Assembly: GCA_016872225.1 (NCBI GenBank)
Contig: VHAW01000009.1
Location: 1 to 25,647, forward strand
DNA from: Sphingomonadales bacterium
Lineage (GTDB): Bacteria > Bacteroidota > Bacteroidia > UBA7662
Direction: 5' to 3'
DNA: 25,647 nucleotides
The notes below the pieces were generated by a model. It did no database searches. It had not been told where the DNA came from and was given only the letters and a program-made list of their open reading frames with translations. Numbering within the stretch: the first letter of the stretch is position 1; each line of letters starts with the position of its first letter. Positions 15,176 to 22,824 of the stretch are shown piece after piece. The position numbers and the translations under genes are program-made.

Positions 15176-17302
15176 GGGTTCCAATCCCATGTTATGGAAG
15201 AGGAAAGACCATTTGTCTGCCGCCTCGTCTAGGATCATCGACGTAGGTTTCCCGGCACCATGCCCGGCCTTCACATCAATACGAATCAGAACCGGAGCCG
15301 ATCCGGCCTGCTTGCTCTGCAATTCAGCGATAAACTTGAAGGAATGGGCCGGAACAACGCGATCATCGTGATCGGCCGTAGTGACCATGGTGGCAGGATA
15401 AGCAACTTTGCTGCGGACATTATGAACCGGTGAATACCCACGGAGGTATTCGAACATCTCCTTGGAATCATCGGAACGGCCGTAATCGTAGGCCCAACCG
15501 GCTCCAGCCGTGAACGTATGATAACGAAGCATGTCCATCACCCCAACGGCAGGGAAACAAACTTTGAATAAATCCGGACGCTGGGTCATGCAAGCCCCCA
15601 CCAACAAGCCCCCGTTAGACCCCCCGGCAATAGCCAAGCGCTCTGGTTGGGTATAGCTGTTCTCGATCAACCACTCGCCAGCTGCAATAAAGTCATCGAA
15701 TACGTTTTGCTTGCGCATTTTGGTGCCGGCATCGTGCCATTGATCCCCGTATTCGCCGCCCCCTCGCAGATTCGCCACAACATAAATCCCGCCTTGCTCC
15801 AGGAAGAACAAATTGGAAACCGAAAAACTAGGCGTCAAAGAGATATTAAAACCACCGTACCCATAGAGCAGTACCGGATTCTCTCCGGTGGGGTTCACAT
15901 CTCTACGATGAGTTAAAATCATCGGTACCTTGGTACCGTCTTTGGATGTGTAAAATACCTGCTTGCTCACATAGTGATCAGGCTCAAAATCTACCTTACT
16001 TTGTTTGTAAATCTTGGAACCCCCATGAAGGTCGTATCGATAAATCACCGGGGGCTGGGTATACGACGTAAAGGAATAATAACATTCAGTTTCACCACGC
16101 TTGGCCCCAAAGCCCGAAGCTGTTCCTAAGCCGGGCAATTGAACTTCGTGAATGCGTTTTCCTTGCAAATCGTATTGAATAACCTGGGACACTGCATCTT
16201 TGAGATAAGTAGCCATGAGGTATCCTCCCGCAGATGTCACCGACAAAGGGAATTCGGTTTCCGGAATTAATTCCTGCCATTGTGCCGAAGAAGGATCCTT
16301 GGAAGAAGCCACCATGAGCCTGCGGTTTGGAGCTTTGAGATTGGTCAGAAGATAGATTCGATCACCCTCCACATGCACGATATCGCTTTCGAAATCAAGG
16401 CCAGTAATCATGGGAAGAATAAGCGCATTTTTGATTGATAAATCTTTGATATAAAGCTCATTACCGTAGGTTGCCTGGGCCGCCGAAATGAAGAGCCAGC
16501 GATTGTCTTCACTGACTACAGCACCCAAATACCGATAAGGCTGTTTCTCGCCACCAAAAACCAATTCATCGCCTCTTTGAGGCTTACCCATTCGATGGTA
16601 ATACAATTTGTGATACTGAGTTTTACCGGAAAGAGCGGAGCCATCTTTAGGCTTATCGTAACTGCAATAAAAGAAGCCCTCCTGGCCTTTCCAAGAAAGG
16701 GAGGAAAACTTAACATCAAACAAAGTATCACCCAAAAGCTTGCGGTTTACCGCATCCATAATCACCACCTTACGCCAATCCGATCCACCTTCGCTAATTT
16801 GATACGCACAAAGGGATCCGTCCTCCGAAAATTGGATGCCTGCGAGTGAAGAGGTTCCGTCCTTGGAAAATTGATTGGGATCCAGAAAAACCTCCGGCGC
16901 AGCATTGTCACCGGATATTTCACGGTAGAGAACGGACTGGTTTTGCAATCCATTATTCTTGAAGAAATAAGTATATTTCCCCTCCTTGAATGGGGCCGAG
17001 TACTTCTCATAATTCCACAACTTCTCCAGCCTTTTGCGAACATCGGCACGGAACGGAATGGTCTTGAGGTAACCGAACGTTGTTTCGTTCTGCCTCGAAA
17101 CCCATTCGGCTGTTTCTTCGGAGCGATCGTCTTCCAGCCAGCGGTACGGGTCCTCGACAACTTTGCCAAAATAGGTATCCAACTGATCAACACGTTTGGT
17201 ATCAGGGTAACGAAGCCCCTCGCCGTAGGCCTGACCAACCGCTTTCAAGGAGGACAACATCAGCAACAGGAGAAGTAAACATGGGAAATGGAAGGTGCGC
17301 AT
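15167..17302 (-). CDS. Secreted prolyl oligopeptidase (S9A)
   Basis: A 711-residue serine peptidase that cleaves short peptides after proline. An export signal (hydrophobic 9-19, cleavage near residue 24-25) is followed by the N-terminal 'PYRWLEDDRSEET' typical of S9A, a seven-bladed propeller region (about 75-430) and the alpha/beta-hydrolase domain. The catalytic triad is visible: Ser562 in 'GGSNGG', an Asp in 'ADHDDRVVP' (644-647), and His681 in 'AGHGAGK'. Length agrees with prolyl endopeptidase (about 710). No type IX C-terminal sorting domain is present, so it is probably periplasmic or exported by Sec only. It has its own -7 element upstream and is convergent with the helicase gene. Confidence 0.93.
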   Translation of the reverse strand: MRTFHFPCLLLLLLMLSSLKAVGQAYGEGLRYPDTKRVDQLDTYFGKVVEDPYRWLEDDRSEETAEWVSRQNETTFGYLKTIPFRADVRKRLEKLWNYEKYSAPFKEGKYTYFFKNNGLQNQSVLYREISGDNAAPEVFLDPNQFSKDGTSSLAGIQFSEDGSLCAYQISEGGSDWRKVVIMDAVNRKLLGDTLFDVKFSSLSWKGQEGFFYCSYDKPKDGSALSGKTQYHKLYYHRMGKPQRGDELVFGGEKQPYRYLGAVVSEDNRWLFISAAQATYGNELYIKDLSIKNALILPMITGLDFESDIVHVEGDRIYLLTNLKAPNRRLMVASSKDPSSAQWQELIPETEFPLSVTSAGGYLMATYLKDAVSQVIQYDLQGKRIHEVQLPGLGTASGFGAKRGETECYYSFTSYTQPPVIYRYDLHGGSKIYKQSKVDFEPDHYVSKQVFYTSKDGTKVPMILTHRRDVNPTGENPVLLYGYGGFNISLTPSFSVSNLFFLEQGGIYVVANLRGGGEYGDQWHDAGTKMRKQNVFDDFIAAGEWLIENSYTQPERLAIAGGSNGGLLVGACMTQRPDLFKVCFPAVGVMDMLRYHTFTAGAGWAYDYGRSDDSKEMFEYLRGYSPVHNVRSKVAYPATMVTTADHDDRVVPAHSFKFIAELQSKQAGSAPVLIRIDVKAGHGAGKPTSMILDEAADKWSFLFHNMGLEPRF

Positions 17303-17316
17303 ACAATGATTTTTCT

Positions 17317-17324
17317 CAAAGATA
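17317..17324 (-). promoter_or_regulatory. -7 element for the prolyl oligopeptidase gene
   Basis: On the minus strand TATCTTTG matches TAnnTTTG, 14 nt before the ATG at 17302. An ATTG at 17338-17341 is too close to be the -33 element. Pattern match only. Confidence 0.35.
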
Positions 17325-17385
17325 GGCTCCGCATGGGCAATCCTCTCGCCACTTATTTGGTTTTCCTAAACGCAATGTACCAACG

Positions 17386-17406
17386 CCCGCAACTCCACTA
17401 TGCGGG
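17386..17406 (-). terminator. Candidate hairpin downstream of crtZ
   Basis: CCCGCA and TGCGGG (17386-17391 and 17401-17406) form a 6-bp GC-rich stem with a 9-nt loop, 8 nt beyond the crtZ stop and before the peptidase promoter. A U-run is lacking on the minus strand, so it may only stabilise the 3' end. Confidence 0.35.
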
Positions 17407-17414
17407 ATGGATTT

Positions 17415-17867
17415 CTATAACTTCTTGACTAGAAATTTGGTTGGAAAGCAAAGTAATCCAAAGGATTCTGAAGGCTTGGCCTTCAAAGAAACATGATGGG
17501 CACGATGAGCCCGAATCATGGCTTCGAGGTAAGGGATACGCCATCGCACAGGAACCTTCCAACGACGATGAACCCAACCGTCATGCATCACAAAATACAA
17601 GCCTCCGTAGGCACAGATCCCGACTCCCAACCCCAGAATCAACGTATGGTAATCCAAACCCCACCACAAGAGGCCCACGCCCATTCCTCCAAAAAACAAA
17701 GAAAATAAATCGTTCCATTCCAAGCCTTTGCCCGATGGACGGTGATGGGTATGGTGAATAAACCAAAGCGGGCCATGCATCAGATACTTGTGAATGAACC
17801 AACCAAGGATTTCCATACCGGCCAGGCCAAGGATTATTCCGGAGAACAGGACCATTTTTTCAAACAT
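17415..17867 (-). CDS. crtZ: Beta-carotene hydroxylase CrtZ
   Basis: A 150-residue membrane di-iron hydroxylase of the fatty-acid-hydroxylase superfamily that adds 3-hydroxyl groups to beta-carotene to give zeaxanthin. The full set of histidine motifs is present: H26-x4-H31, 'HHTHH' (38-42), H95/H100 in 'HDGWVHRR' and 'HRAHH' (121-125). Hydrophobic segments lie at about 6-24 and 54-94. Length is close to the family (about 150-175). It lies 42 nt downstream of a carH-like regulator on the same strand, which supports light-controlled expression. No other crt gene is in the window, so the rest of the pathway is elsewhere. Confidence 0.93.
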   Translation of the reverse strand: MFEKMVLFSGIILGLAGMEILGWFIHKYLMHGPLWFIHHTHHRPSGKGLEWNDLFSLFFGGMGVGLLWWGLDYHTLILGLGVGICAYGGLYFVMHDGWVHRRWKVPVRWRIPYLEAMIRAHRAHHVSLKAKPSESFGLLCFPTKFLVKKL

Positions 17868-17909
17868 TGGATAAAGGTAAGCCCCTCTTTCGCGAAGCTA
17901 TGGTGTCAA

Positions 17910-18830
17910 TCAGGTTGGCTGAGACTCCGACTCGATGAATGCAATTAATTCCCGAAAATCTCGGACCAACTTCAGGGGGGCTTCCCAAACAATCTCGTGT
18001 TCGGCCATATTCGCCAATGGACCTGTGACCAGGTGCGTGCAACGAGGGAAGTCAGTGCGAACCTTGGAAAGATAATCGCTGACGGAACCCTGGGCAATGG
18101 CCGAAGTCAGGGCAAAAACCGTATAGTCCGGCTTGTATTGCTCATCAAGAATTGACAAATCGGGGTAAGGAACATTGGTGCCGATATAGGTTACAATCTG
18201 GCCCCTGTTTTTGAGCAAATAGGCCGCAAAAAGCAAGCCTAATTCGTGGTACTCCCCCTCAGGGAGGTACAGAAGGTATTTCCGGGTCAGTCTACGGACC
18301 GGAATTGGTTCTAACGGGTCCACGCCCTCCAACCTATCGATGCCCACGATAATTTTCTGTCGGATGATGTTGGTGATAAAATGCTCATGAGCAGGACTGA
18401 TGGACCCCGTTTGCCAAAGGATACCAATTCGACGAAAAAAAGGGAAAATGAGGTCCATCATGGCCTCTTCAACCCCGCATTGGTCAAAGGCTTTGGACAA
18501 TAAGTTTCGAAAAGCCCTATCATCCAGACTAATCATAGCGAGCGTCAAAGCCTCTAACCGCTCATCCAAAGGCAGAGGCGCCATCTCATGTTCTAAAACA
18601 GCCGAATGCAACTCTTCGTTGCTCAACCGAGCCAAGGCCGAGATTTTGTGGCCTTGACGTATTAAGGCCGATATTCCCAATAATTTACGAAGATCGTCTT
18701 GGTCGTAAAAGCGAATGTTAGTTTCGCTTCTTTTAGGGCAAATCACCGCATGCCTTTGTTCCCAAACCCTAAGGGTATGGGCTTTGATGCCGGTTAAGGC
18801 CTCAATATCTTTGATGGAAAAGCGGTCCAC
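17910..18830 (-). CDS. carH: CarH-like B12-dependent MerR photoreceptor regulator
   Basis: A 306-residue regulator with an N-terminal MerR helix-turn-helix ('FSIKDIEALTGIKAHTLRVW', residues 4-23, then 'NIRFYDQDDLRKLL'), a helical domain and a C-terminal cobalamin-binding domain. The light-sensing helix motif W-x9-EH is exact: Trp139, Glu149, His150. The cobalamin ligand motif ExHxxG is present as E193-Y-H195-E-L-G198. In CarH proteins adenosylcobalamin in the dark promotes tetramer binding to DNA, and light breaks the Co-C bond and releases repression of carotenoid genes. The neighbour crtZ fits that role. The family's later GG pair appears as 'TGPLAN', a deviation. The start is GTG 18830; an in-frame stop lies three codons upstream. 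Tandem repeats before the start are a likely operator. Confidence 0.88.
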   Translation of the reverse strand: MDRFSIKDIEALTGIKAHTLRVWEQRHAVICPKRSETNIRFYDQDDLRKLLGISALIRQGHKISALARLSNEELHSAVLEHEMAPLPLDERLEALTLAMISLDDRAFRNLLSKAFDQCGVEEAMMDLIFPFFRRIGILWQTGSISPAHEHFITNIIRQKIIVGIDRLEGVDPLEPIPVRRLTRKYLLYLPEGEYHELGLLFAAYLLKNRGQIVTYIGTNVPYPDLSILDEQYKPDYTVFALTSAIAQGSVSDYLSKVRTDFPRCTHLVTGPLANMAEHEIVWEAPLKLVRDFRELIAFIESESQPT

Positions 18831-18866
18831 ATAGTTTCAACACCTTTGTTTCCATATTGTTTCCAT
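18831..18866 (-). promoter_or_regulatory. Tandem 11-bp direct repeats, candidate CarH operator
   Basis: On the minus strand ATGGAAACAAT (18866-18856) is followed immediately by ATGGAAACAAA (18855-18845), identical at 10 of 11 positions. A third degenerate copy, GTTGAAACTAT (18841-18831, 8 of 11), abuts the GTG start after a 3-bp gap. CarH operators described in other bacteria are built of 11-bp direct repeats, so autoregulation is a reasonable inference. I could not place a standard TAnnTTTG promoter here. Confidence 0.5.
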
Positions 18867-18922
18867 GAAATTCAATCCCTGATGGGTTCCTTGACTGTAT
18901 TATTGCAAATCAATTGCTCTTT

Positions 18923-19459
18923 ATGAATCTCCAGAATATCCTCAAAATCGTTCTCCTTGGCCTCATCGTATGGTTAACCTACGAAACTATCGAGACCATT
19001 GCCGAACCCCTTCGCTTTGACAAGGAAAGGGACTACCGCTACGGTTTCGTGATTGAACGCCTCAAAATGATTCGAACCGCTCAGGTGGCCTATCGCGAAA
19101 ACAACGGGGAATTTGCCGATACGTGGGAAAAACTTATCAACTATACCAAAAACGGGCAAATGAAAATTACCAAGGTGATTGGAAACCCCGATGACTCAGC
19201 AGATATCCGCAAAGGTATTCAGTACGAGACCATCCTTATTTCGGTGCGAGATTCTCTGTTCAAGAACTATCCCATCGATTCACTGTGCTATGTACCGTTT
19301 GCGAACACAGCGAAGTTTACATTACGTGCCGGTAAAGTCAAGAAAAGCAGTTTGGAACTTAACGTTTTCGAAGTCACAGACTCTGCGCCATTTGATAAAG
19401 AGAAAGTCCTTCGCGTTGGATCTATGGTTGATGCTAATCTTAGTGGGAACTGGGAATAA
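18923..19459 (+). CDS. Single-helix pseudopilin-like protein, function unknown
   Basis: A 178-residue protein with one N-terminal hydrophobic helix (about residues 5-20) followed by an amphipathic helix and 'RLKMIRTAQVAYRENNGEFADTW', which resembles the start of the globular part in type II secretion pseudopilins ('iR.Aq.aY....G.Y..s...L'). No prepilin peptidase site (G followed by F/M and E at +5) is visible, so it would not be processed as a normal pilin. ATG 18923 is preferred over TTG 18914. It is the first gene of the co-directional set with DUF3822, rsmD and coaD and is divergent from carH. The real function is not known to me. Confidence 0.7.
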   Translation: MNLQNILKIVLLGLIVWLTYETIETIAEPLRFDKERDYRYGFVIERLKMIRTAQVAYRENNGEFADTWEKLINYTKNGQMKITKVIGNPDDSADIRKGIQYETILISVRDSLFKNYPIDSLCYVPFANTAKFTLRAGKVKKSSLELNVFEVTDSAPFDKEKVLRVGSMVDANLSGNWE

Positions 19460-19513
19460 TGCTGTTCAACTAAAAAATCATTTTTCCTGTCGGCTTACCT
19501 TTTAAGCAAATCC

Positions 19514-20410
19514 TTGAAGGGCTTCTTGGCATGGAATCGACAATGGTATGCGCTGGATGGCGTAGATCATAAACCCCTTCCCTACCCCTATCCTGAAATC
19601 ATCCTTCCCGAATCCCTGAGTGCGTGGAGGGAATCTGAAGACCTAGGGTCAACCCAGAAATCCGTAACGTTTGCCGAAAATCTCCTCAAGAAGGGGCCTA
19701 ATTCCTTTGATATCTCGGAATTGGATGGATCCGAGGAGAGTCATACGGAAGCTGAAATAATTGCCGATTTTCCGCGGCAAACATGGATTCCGGTCAGCCT
19801 GTTGGACGAATGGCCCACAACACAGTCTAACCGTGGCTTACTCATTGATCATGATCTGATTGCCGACCTAGTGACACTGTTCGAATCAGTATGCGGGCCA
19901 TTGGGAAATGAAAACCTTGGTTGGCAACGGATTCCTGGTATGGACATGGCGCAGCTCTTTGCCGTACCCTTATCGATCTCCACAGAATTGCATTCCCCCA
20001 CAGGACAATGGAGCTTGCACAACGCTTCCGTTTTATGGGCACAATACTGGATGGAGGCTGTCCGTAACACCGAAATCAAGGGAAGGCATATCGCCATCAT
20101 CTTGGGTGATCGGGACTTTAGTCTTTGGATTTACAAGGAACAGCGGTTTATCCATCACGGAAGATACCTTTGGAATACCCTCATGGATATATTGTATCAT
20201 GTGTTAGCACGTCGCTCGGATCGAGAAATTAATTGCATTCACTTCTTGCAGCAGGTGGCATGGACCGCCGAAGAACGCGGTATCCTGGACACCTCTTTCG
20301 ATCATATCTTCATCCAACCTGGAGCAAGTTCAAATCCCGATTCTGATTTGTCCATTATACGGCTTGCGCTTACCCATAGCCTGCAGCAGTGGAATCAAAA
20401 ATACGGATAA
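19514..20410 (+). CDS. DUF3822 family protein (actin-fold/PilM-like), start uncertain
   Basis: About 298 residues as written from TTG 19514. The family resemblance is in the middle and end: 'PRQTWIPVSLLDE', 'LFAVPLSISTEL', 'SLHNASVLWAQYW' and 'HIAIILGDRDFSLWIYKEQRF', which follow the DUF3822 order. I recall the family as having an actin-like fold related to PilM, but ATP-site residues cannot be judged by eye. There is no ATG at the 5' end. The frame stays open right back to the stop codon of the preceding gene (19457-19459), which is in the same frame, and the extra codons read '...SFFLSAYLLSKSLKGF', similar to the first strand of the family. The true start may therefore be CTG 19487 or another non-AUG codon. 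It overlaps rsmD by 22 nt. Confidence 0.72.
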   Translation: MKGFLAWNRQWYALDGVDHKPLPYPYPEIILPESLSAWRESEDLGSTQKSVTFAENLLKKGPNSFDISELDGSEESHTEAEIIADFPRQTWIPVSLLDEWPTTQSNRGLLIDHDLIADLVTLFESVCGPLGNENLGWQRIPGMDMAQLFAVPLSISTELHSPTGQWSLHNASVLWAQYWMEAVRNTEIKGRHIAIILGDRDFSLWIYKEQRFIHHGRYLWNTLMDILYHVLARRSDREINCIHFLQQVAWTAEERGILDTSFDHIFIQPGASSNPDSDLSIIRLALTHSLQQWNQKYG

Positions 20411-21000
20411 CAGGAGGCCGTCTGGCCGGTCGCTCCATCACGGTGAAGCCTTCTCGTTGGGTGGTACGGCCTTCCACGGATATCGCTCGTCAAGGGCTTA
20501 TGAATCATCTTGACTCCCGATTGAACTGGTCCCAAATACGCACCTTGGACCTCTTTGCAGGAACAGGCAGTCTAGGCCTAGAATGCCTATCACGCGGTGC
20601 CCTTGCCTTAGTCAGTTTGGACCTGCATCCCGAGGCCCTTCGCCATCTGCGTCAACTCCGCCAACAATGGGAACTGAAGCAATGGAATATTGCCGGAGCC
20701 GATTTGCTGTCGTCAGACAAGCCCAAAACCGGTTCATATCCTTGGAAATTTACCGAACGCTCATCCGAATTCCCGGAGAACGCTGGACCCTTTCAACTGG
20801 TGGTTGCTGATCCACCCTACGGCGACCCCCGTTTGGAAGGACTCGCTGACGCGCTTCTTAAAGGCTCATTATTGGTCATAGGAGGAATATTGGTCATCAA
20901 ACACGCTATAACTTACCGTAGGATAGCCCTTACCCATACGCCAACCCATGTCCTTACCTACGGACAAAGCCAATTCAGTATATTTGAGAAAAGCACCTAG
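20389..21000 (+). CDS. rsmD: 16S rRNA (guanine966-N2)-methyltransferase RsmD
   Basis: A 203-residue SAM-dependent methyltransferase. 'RITGGRLAGRSI' at the N-terminus and 'RPSTDIARQGLMNHL' are RsmD signatures. Motif I is 'DLFAGTG' (54-60), followed by 'GLECLSRGA', and the catalytic 'DPPY' is at 141-144. It methylates the exocyclic amine of G966 in 16S rRNA during 30S assembly. GTG 20389 puts the start a few residues before the conserved 'RITGG' and overlaps the DUF3822 end by 22 nt, implying translational coupling. coaD follows after 5 nt, an association seen widely in bacteria. Confidence 0.92.
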   Translation: MESKIRITGGRLAGRSITVKPSRWVVRPSTDIARQGLMNHLDSRLNWSQIRTLDLFAGTGSLGLECLSRGALALVSLDLHPEALRHLRQLRQQWELKQWNIAGADLLSSDKPKTGSYPWKFTERSSEFPENAGPFQLVVADPPYGDPRLEGLADALLKGSLLVIGGILVIKHAITYRRIALTHTPTHVLTYGQSQFSIFEKST

Positions 21001-21005
21001 GCTCT

Positions 21006-21497
21006 ATGAACTTGCGTACAGCCCTTTTCCCGGGCTCCTTCGATCCCATCACCTTAGGCCATTTGGACCTGATCCAGCGGGCCTTAGAACATTTTGACCG
21101 ATTGGTAGTTGGCATTGGGTATAATACCGACAAGAAATACCTTTTCTCGCTGGAAACAAGACTCAATTGGTTGCAGGAATTGCTAGGAGGAGACAATCGG
21201 GTGCAGGTGGTTCAGTACCAAGACTTAACCGCTCGATTTTGTCAAGAAATCGGAGCCTCTTTCCTCATTCGTGGTCTTCGAAACACCACCGACTTTGAAA
21301 GTGAGAAAAGCATAGCCCAGCTCAACAGAGATTTGTTTAAGGTGGAGACTTTTTTTCTGGTTTGCGACCCTGGATTGCAGGCGGTATCATCCTCCATTGT
21401 GAGGGAAATTGTCATTCACGGAGGAAACCCCGCCCCCCTGGTTCCTGCCGTGGTCGCTCGTGGAATCTCAGCCCTAAGACCTTCGGAAGATCCGTAA
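21006..21497 (+). CDS. coaD: Pantetheine-phosphate adenylyltransferase CoaD
   Basis: A 163-residue nucleotidyltransferase that transfers AMP from ATP to 4'-phosphopantetheine, the penultimate CoA step. 'FPGSFDPITLGH' (residues 8-19) contains the TxGH motif (Thr16, His19). 'IRGLRNTTDFESE' and 'SSSIVREI' are the other family blocks. Length is normal (about 160). It follows rsmD by 5 nt. Its last 82 nt overlap the end of the minus-strand Nudix gene, which is the neighbour with the extended tail rather than this gene. Confidence 0.95.
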   Translation: MNLRTALFPGSFDPITLGHLDLIQRALEHFDRLVVGIGYNTDKKYLFSLETRLNWLQELLGGDNRVQVVQYQDLTARFCQEIGASFLIRGLRNTTDFESEKSIAQLNRDLFKVETFFLVCDPGLQAVSSSIVREIVIHGGNPAPLVPAVVARGISALRPSEDP

Positions 21498-22165
21498 ATT
21501 TCTTTCACCATCAACCGGATGGATGGGTAGGTCGCCGGGAGAATTTCATGATACATACGCTGAATATCAATCCATTCCAACGACGTAATCCCTTCGTCAA
21601 GCTGAGGAAAAAGTTCCTGATTTTGTTCGGAAGAGGCGTTCATTTCGTACCATACCGTGCTTTTCAAGGCCGGATAACCCTTGTACATATACCAATGGTA
21701 GGTTTGGTAACATTGGTCTGGGTTTAACAATTTTAAACCCTTCAGGCCACATTCTTCCTCGCATTCCCTAACAGCCGTTTCGGCAGGACGCTCACCAGAT
21801 TCTACTTTGCCTTTCGGCAAATCCCAACGCCCGTGTCTTTGCATCCATAACATCCGTTGATTCATAAAGACCATGCCCCCCGCTGCTTCGATGAACAGAC
21901 TTCGACCACACAACTCTGCCCAAACCATATCCGGGCGATTGACCACTATTCGTTGCTCAATTACTTCATTGGCTTCCGTTCGATGAACCGATTCCTCCTT
22001 CAGCCTTTCCACAATCTTGGTCCAAACCTTGTCCACAGAGGACTCGATACCCCCCCTCGAATTAAAAGAATGAGGATCTGCTAACAACCCTTCTGGCAAT
22101 AGGCTGTTGTACGCTTCCAGTACAAATGGCGTTTCATGACAGAAAAACCGATAAATTTGAGACAT
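21416..22165 (-). CDS. Nudix hydrolase
   Basis: A 249-residue protein. The N-terminal ~95 residues have no obvious catalytic motif ('FFCHETPFVLEAYNSLLPE'). The Nudix domain follows with a complete box, Gx5Ex7REUxEExGU, at residues 119-141 ('GKVESGERPAET...'), preceded by 'GRWDLPKG'. Nudix enzymes cleave nucleoside diphosphates linked to another group; the substrate cannot be told from sequence. ATG 22165 is chosen over the longer in-frame extension, which would run deep into pyrE. With this start its initiation codon overlaps the pyrE ATG by two bases on the opposite strand, and its 3' end overlaps coaD by 82 bp. The basic/Gly-rich tail after about residue 225 lies in that overlap. Confidence 0.88.
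   Translation of the reverse strand: MSQIYRFFCHETPFVLEAYNSLLPEGLLADPHSFNSRGGIESSVDKVWTKIVERLKEESVHRTEANEVIEQRIVVNRPDMVWAELCGRSLFIEAAGGMVFMNQRMLWMQRHGRWDLPKGKVESGERPAETAVRECEEECGLKGLKLLNPDQCYQTYHWYMYKGYPALKSTVWYEMNASSEQNQELFPQLDEGITSLEWIDIQRMYHEILPATYPSIRLMVKEIYGSSEGLRAEIPRATTAGTRGAGFPP
22152..22159 (+). promoter_or_regulatory. -7 element for pyrE inside the Nudix start region
   Basis: TAAATTTG matches TAnnTTTG and ends 4 nt before the pyrE ATG, so transcription would begin at or next to the start codon. It overlaps the first codons of the opposite-strand Nudix gene. A TTTC at 22132-22135 is too close to be an ideal -33 element. Confidence 0.4.
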
Positions 22166-22814
22166 GAATACCCACGAGATTGCCTCTAAGATTGCCCAAA
22201 TTCTTCTTGAAACCAAGGCCGTTCAATTTTCGCCTGCTCAACCTTACCAATGGGCCTCGGGCTGGATCTCTCCCATTTATTGCGATAACAGGGTCACTCT
22301 CTCTTTCCCGAAGTACAGAACGCATATTCGTCAAATGTTGGCCGACCGAATCTCCCACGAATTTAGCCAATGTGATTTGGTGGCCGGGGTGGCCACAGCA
22401 GGTATTCCTCAAGGAGTCCTCGTCGCTGAACAATTGGGGTTACCCTTCGTGTATGTCCGTTCCAAACCCAAGGATCACGGAACTCGTAGTCAAATTGAAG
22501 GCCGATGGGAATCAAATGCCAAGGTTGTCTTGATCGAAGATTTGATCTCAACCGGTGAAAGCTCCTTGCAGGCGGCCTCTGCTTTGCGTCAAGAAGGGTT
22601 GGAGGTACTGGGGGTCTTAAGCATTTTTGATTACGGATTCCCTTTGGCCGCGGCGAAATTTGCTAATCAAGGATTTCGGTTTCTCAGCTTATGCACCTAC
22701 TCTGATTTGCTTGCGGCTGCTGTAGAGTATAGCTACTTGGACCAACAAAGCCTGGATTCTCTGGAGCAATGGCGCCTTGCTCCGGAATCATGGTTACCTG
22801 CCACCGCTAACTAA
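22164..22814 (+). CDS. pyrE: Orotate phosphoribosyltransferase
   Basis: A 216-residue type I phosphoribosyltransferase that joins orotate and PRPP to give orotidine 5'-phosphate in pyrimidine synthesis. The PRPP loop 'VVLIEDLISTGES' is at residues 121-133, and 'GVATAGIPQGVLVAEQLGLP' and 'YVRSKPKDHGTRSQIEG' (the flexible catalytic loop with its Lys and His) are family blocks. Length is typical. The start ATG shares CATG with the divergent Nudix start. The GH3-family gene begins 10 nt after the stop, so they are likely one transcript. Confidence 0.95.
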   Translation: MNTHEIASKIAQILLETKAVQFSPAQPYQWASGWISPIYCDNRVTLSFPKYRTHIRQMLADRISHEFSQCDLVAGVATAGIPQGVLVAEQLGLPFVYVRSKPKDHGTRSQIEGRWESNAKVVLIEDLISTGESSLQAASALRQEGLEVLGVLSIFDYGFPLAAAKFANQGFRFLSLCTYSDLLAAAVEYSYLDQQSLDSLEQWRLAPESWLPATAN

Positions 22815-22824
22815 GGTTTTCGCA

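Noticed and set aside
16762..17278. Two overlapping frames (minus 16762-17238 and plus 16871-17278) within the peptidase gene
   Set aside because: Both are alternative frames of the N-terminal part of the prolyl oligopeptidase, whose own frame is continuous and has signal peptide, propeller and catalytic triad.
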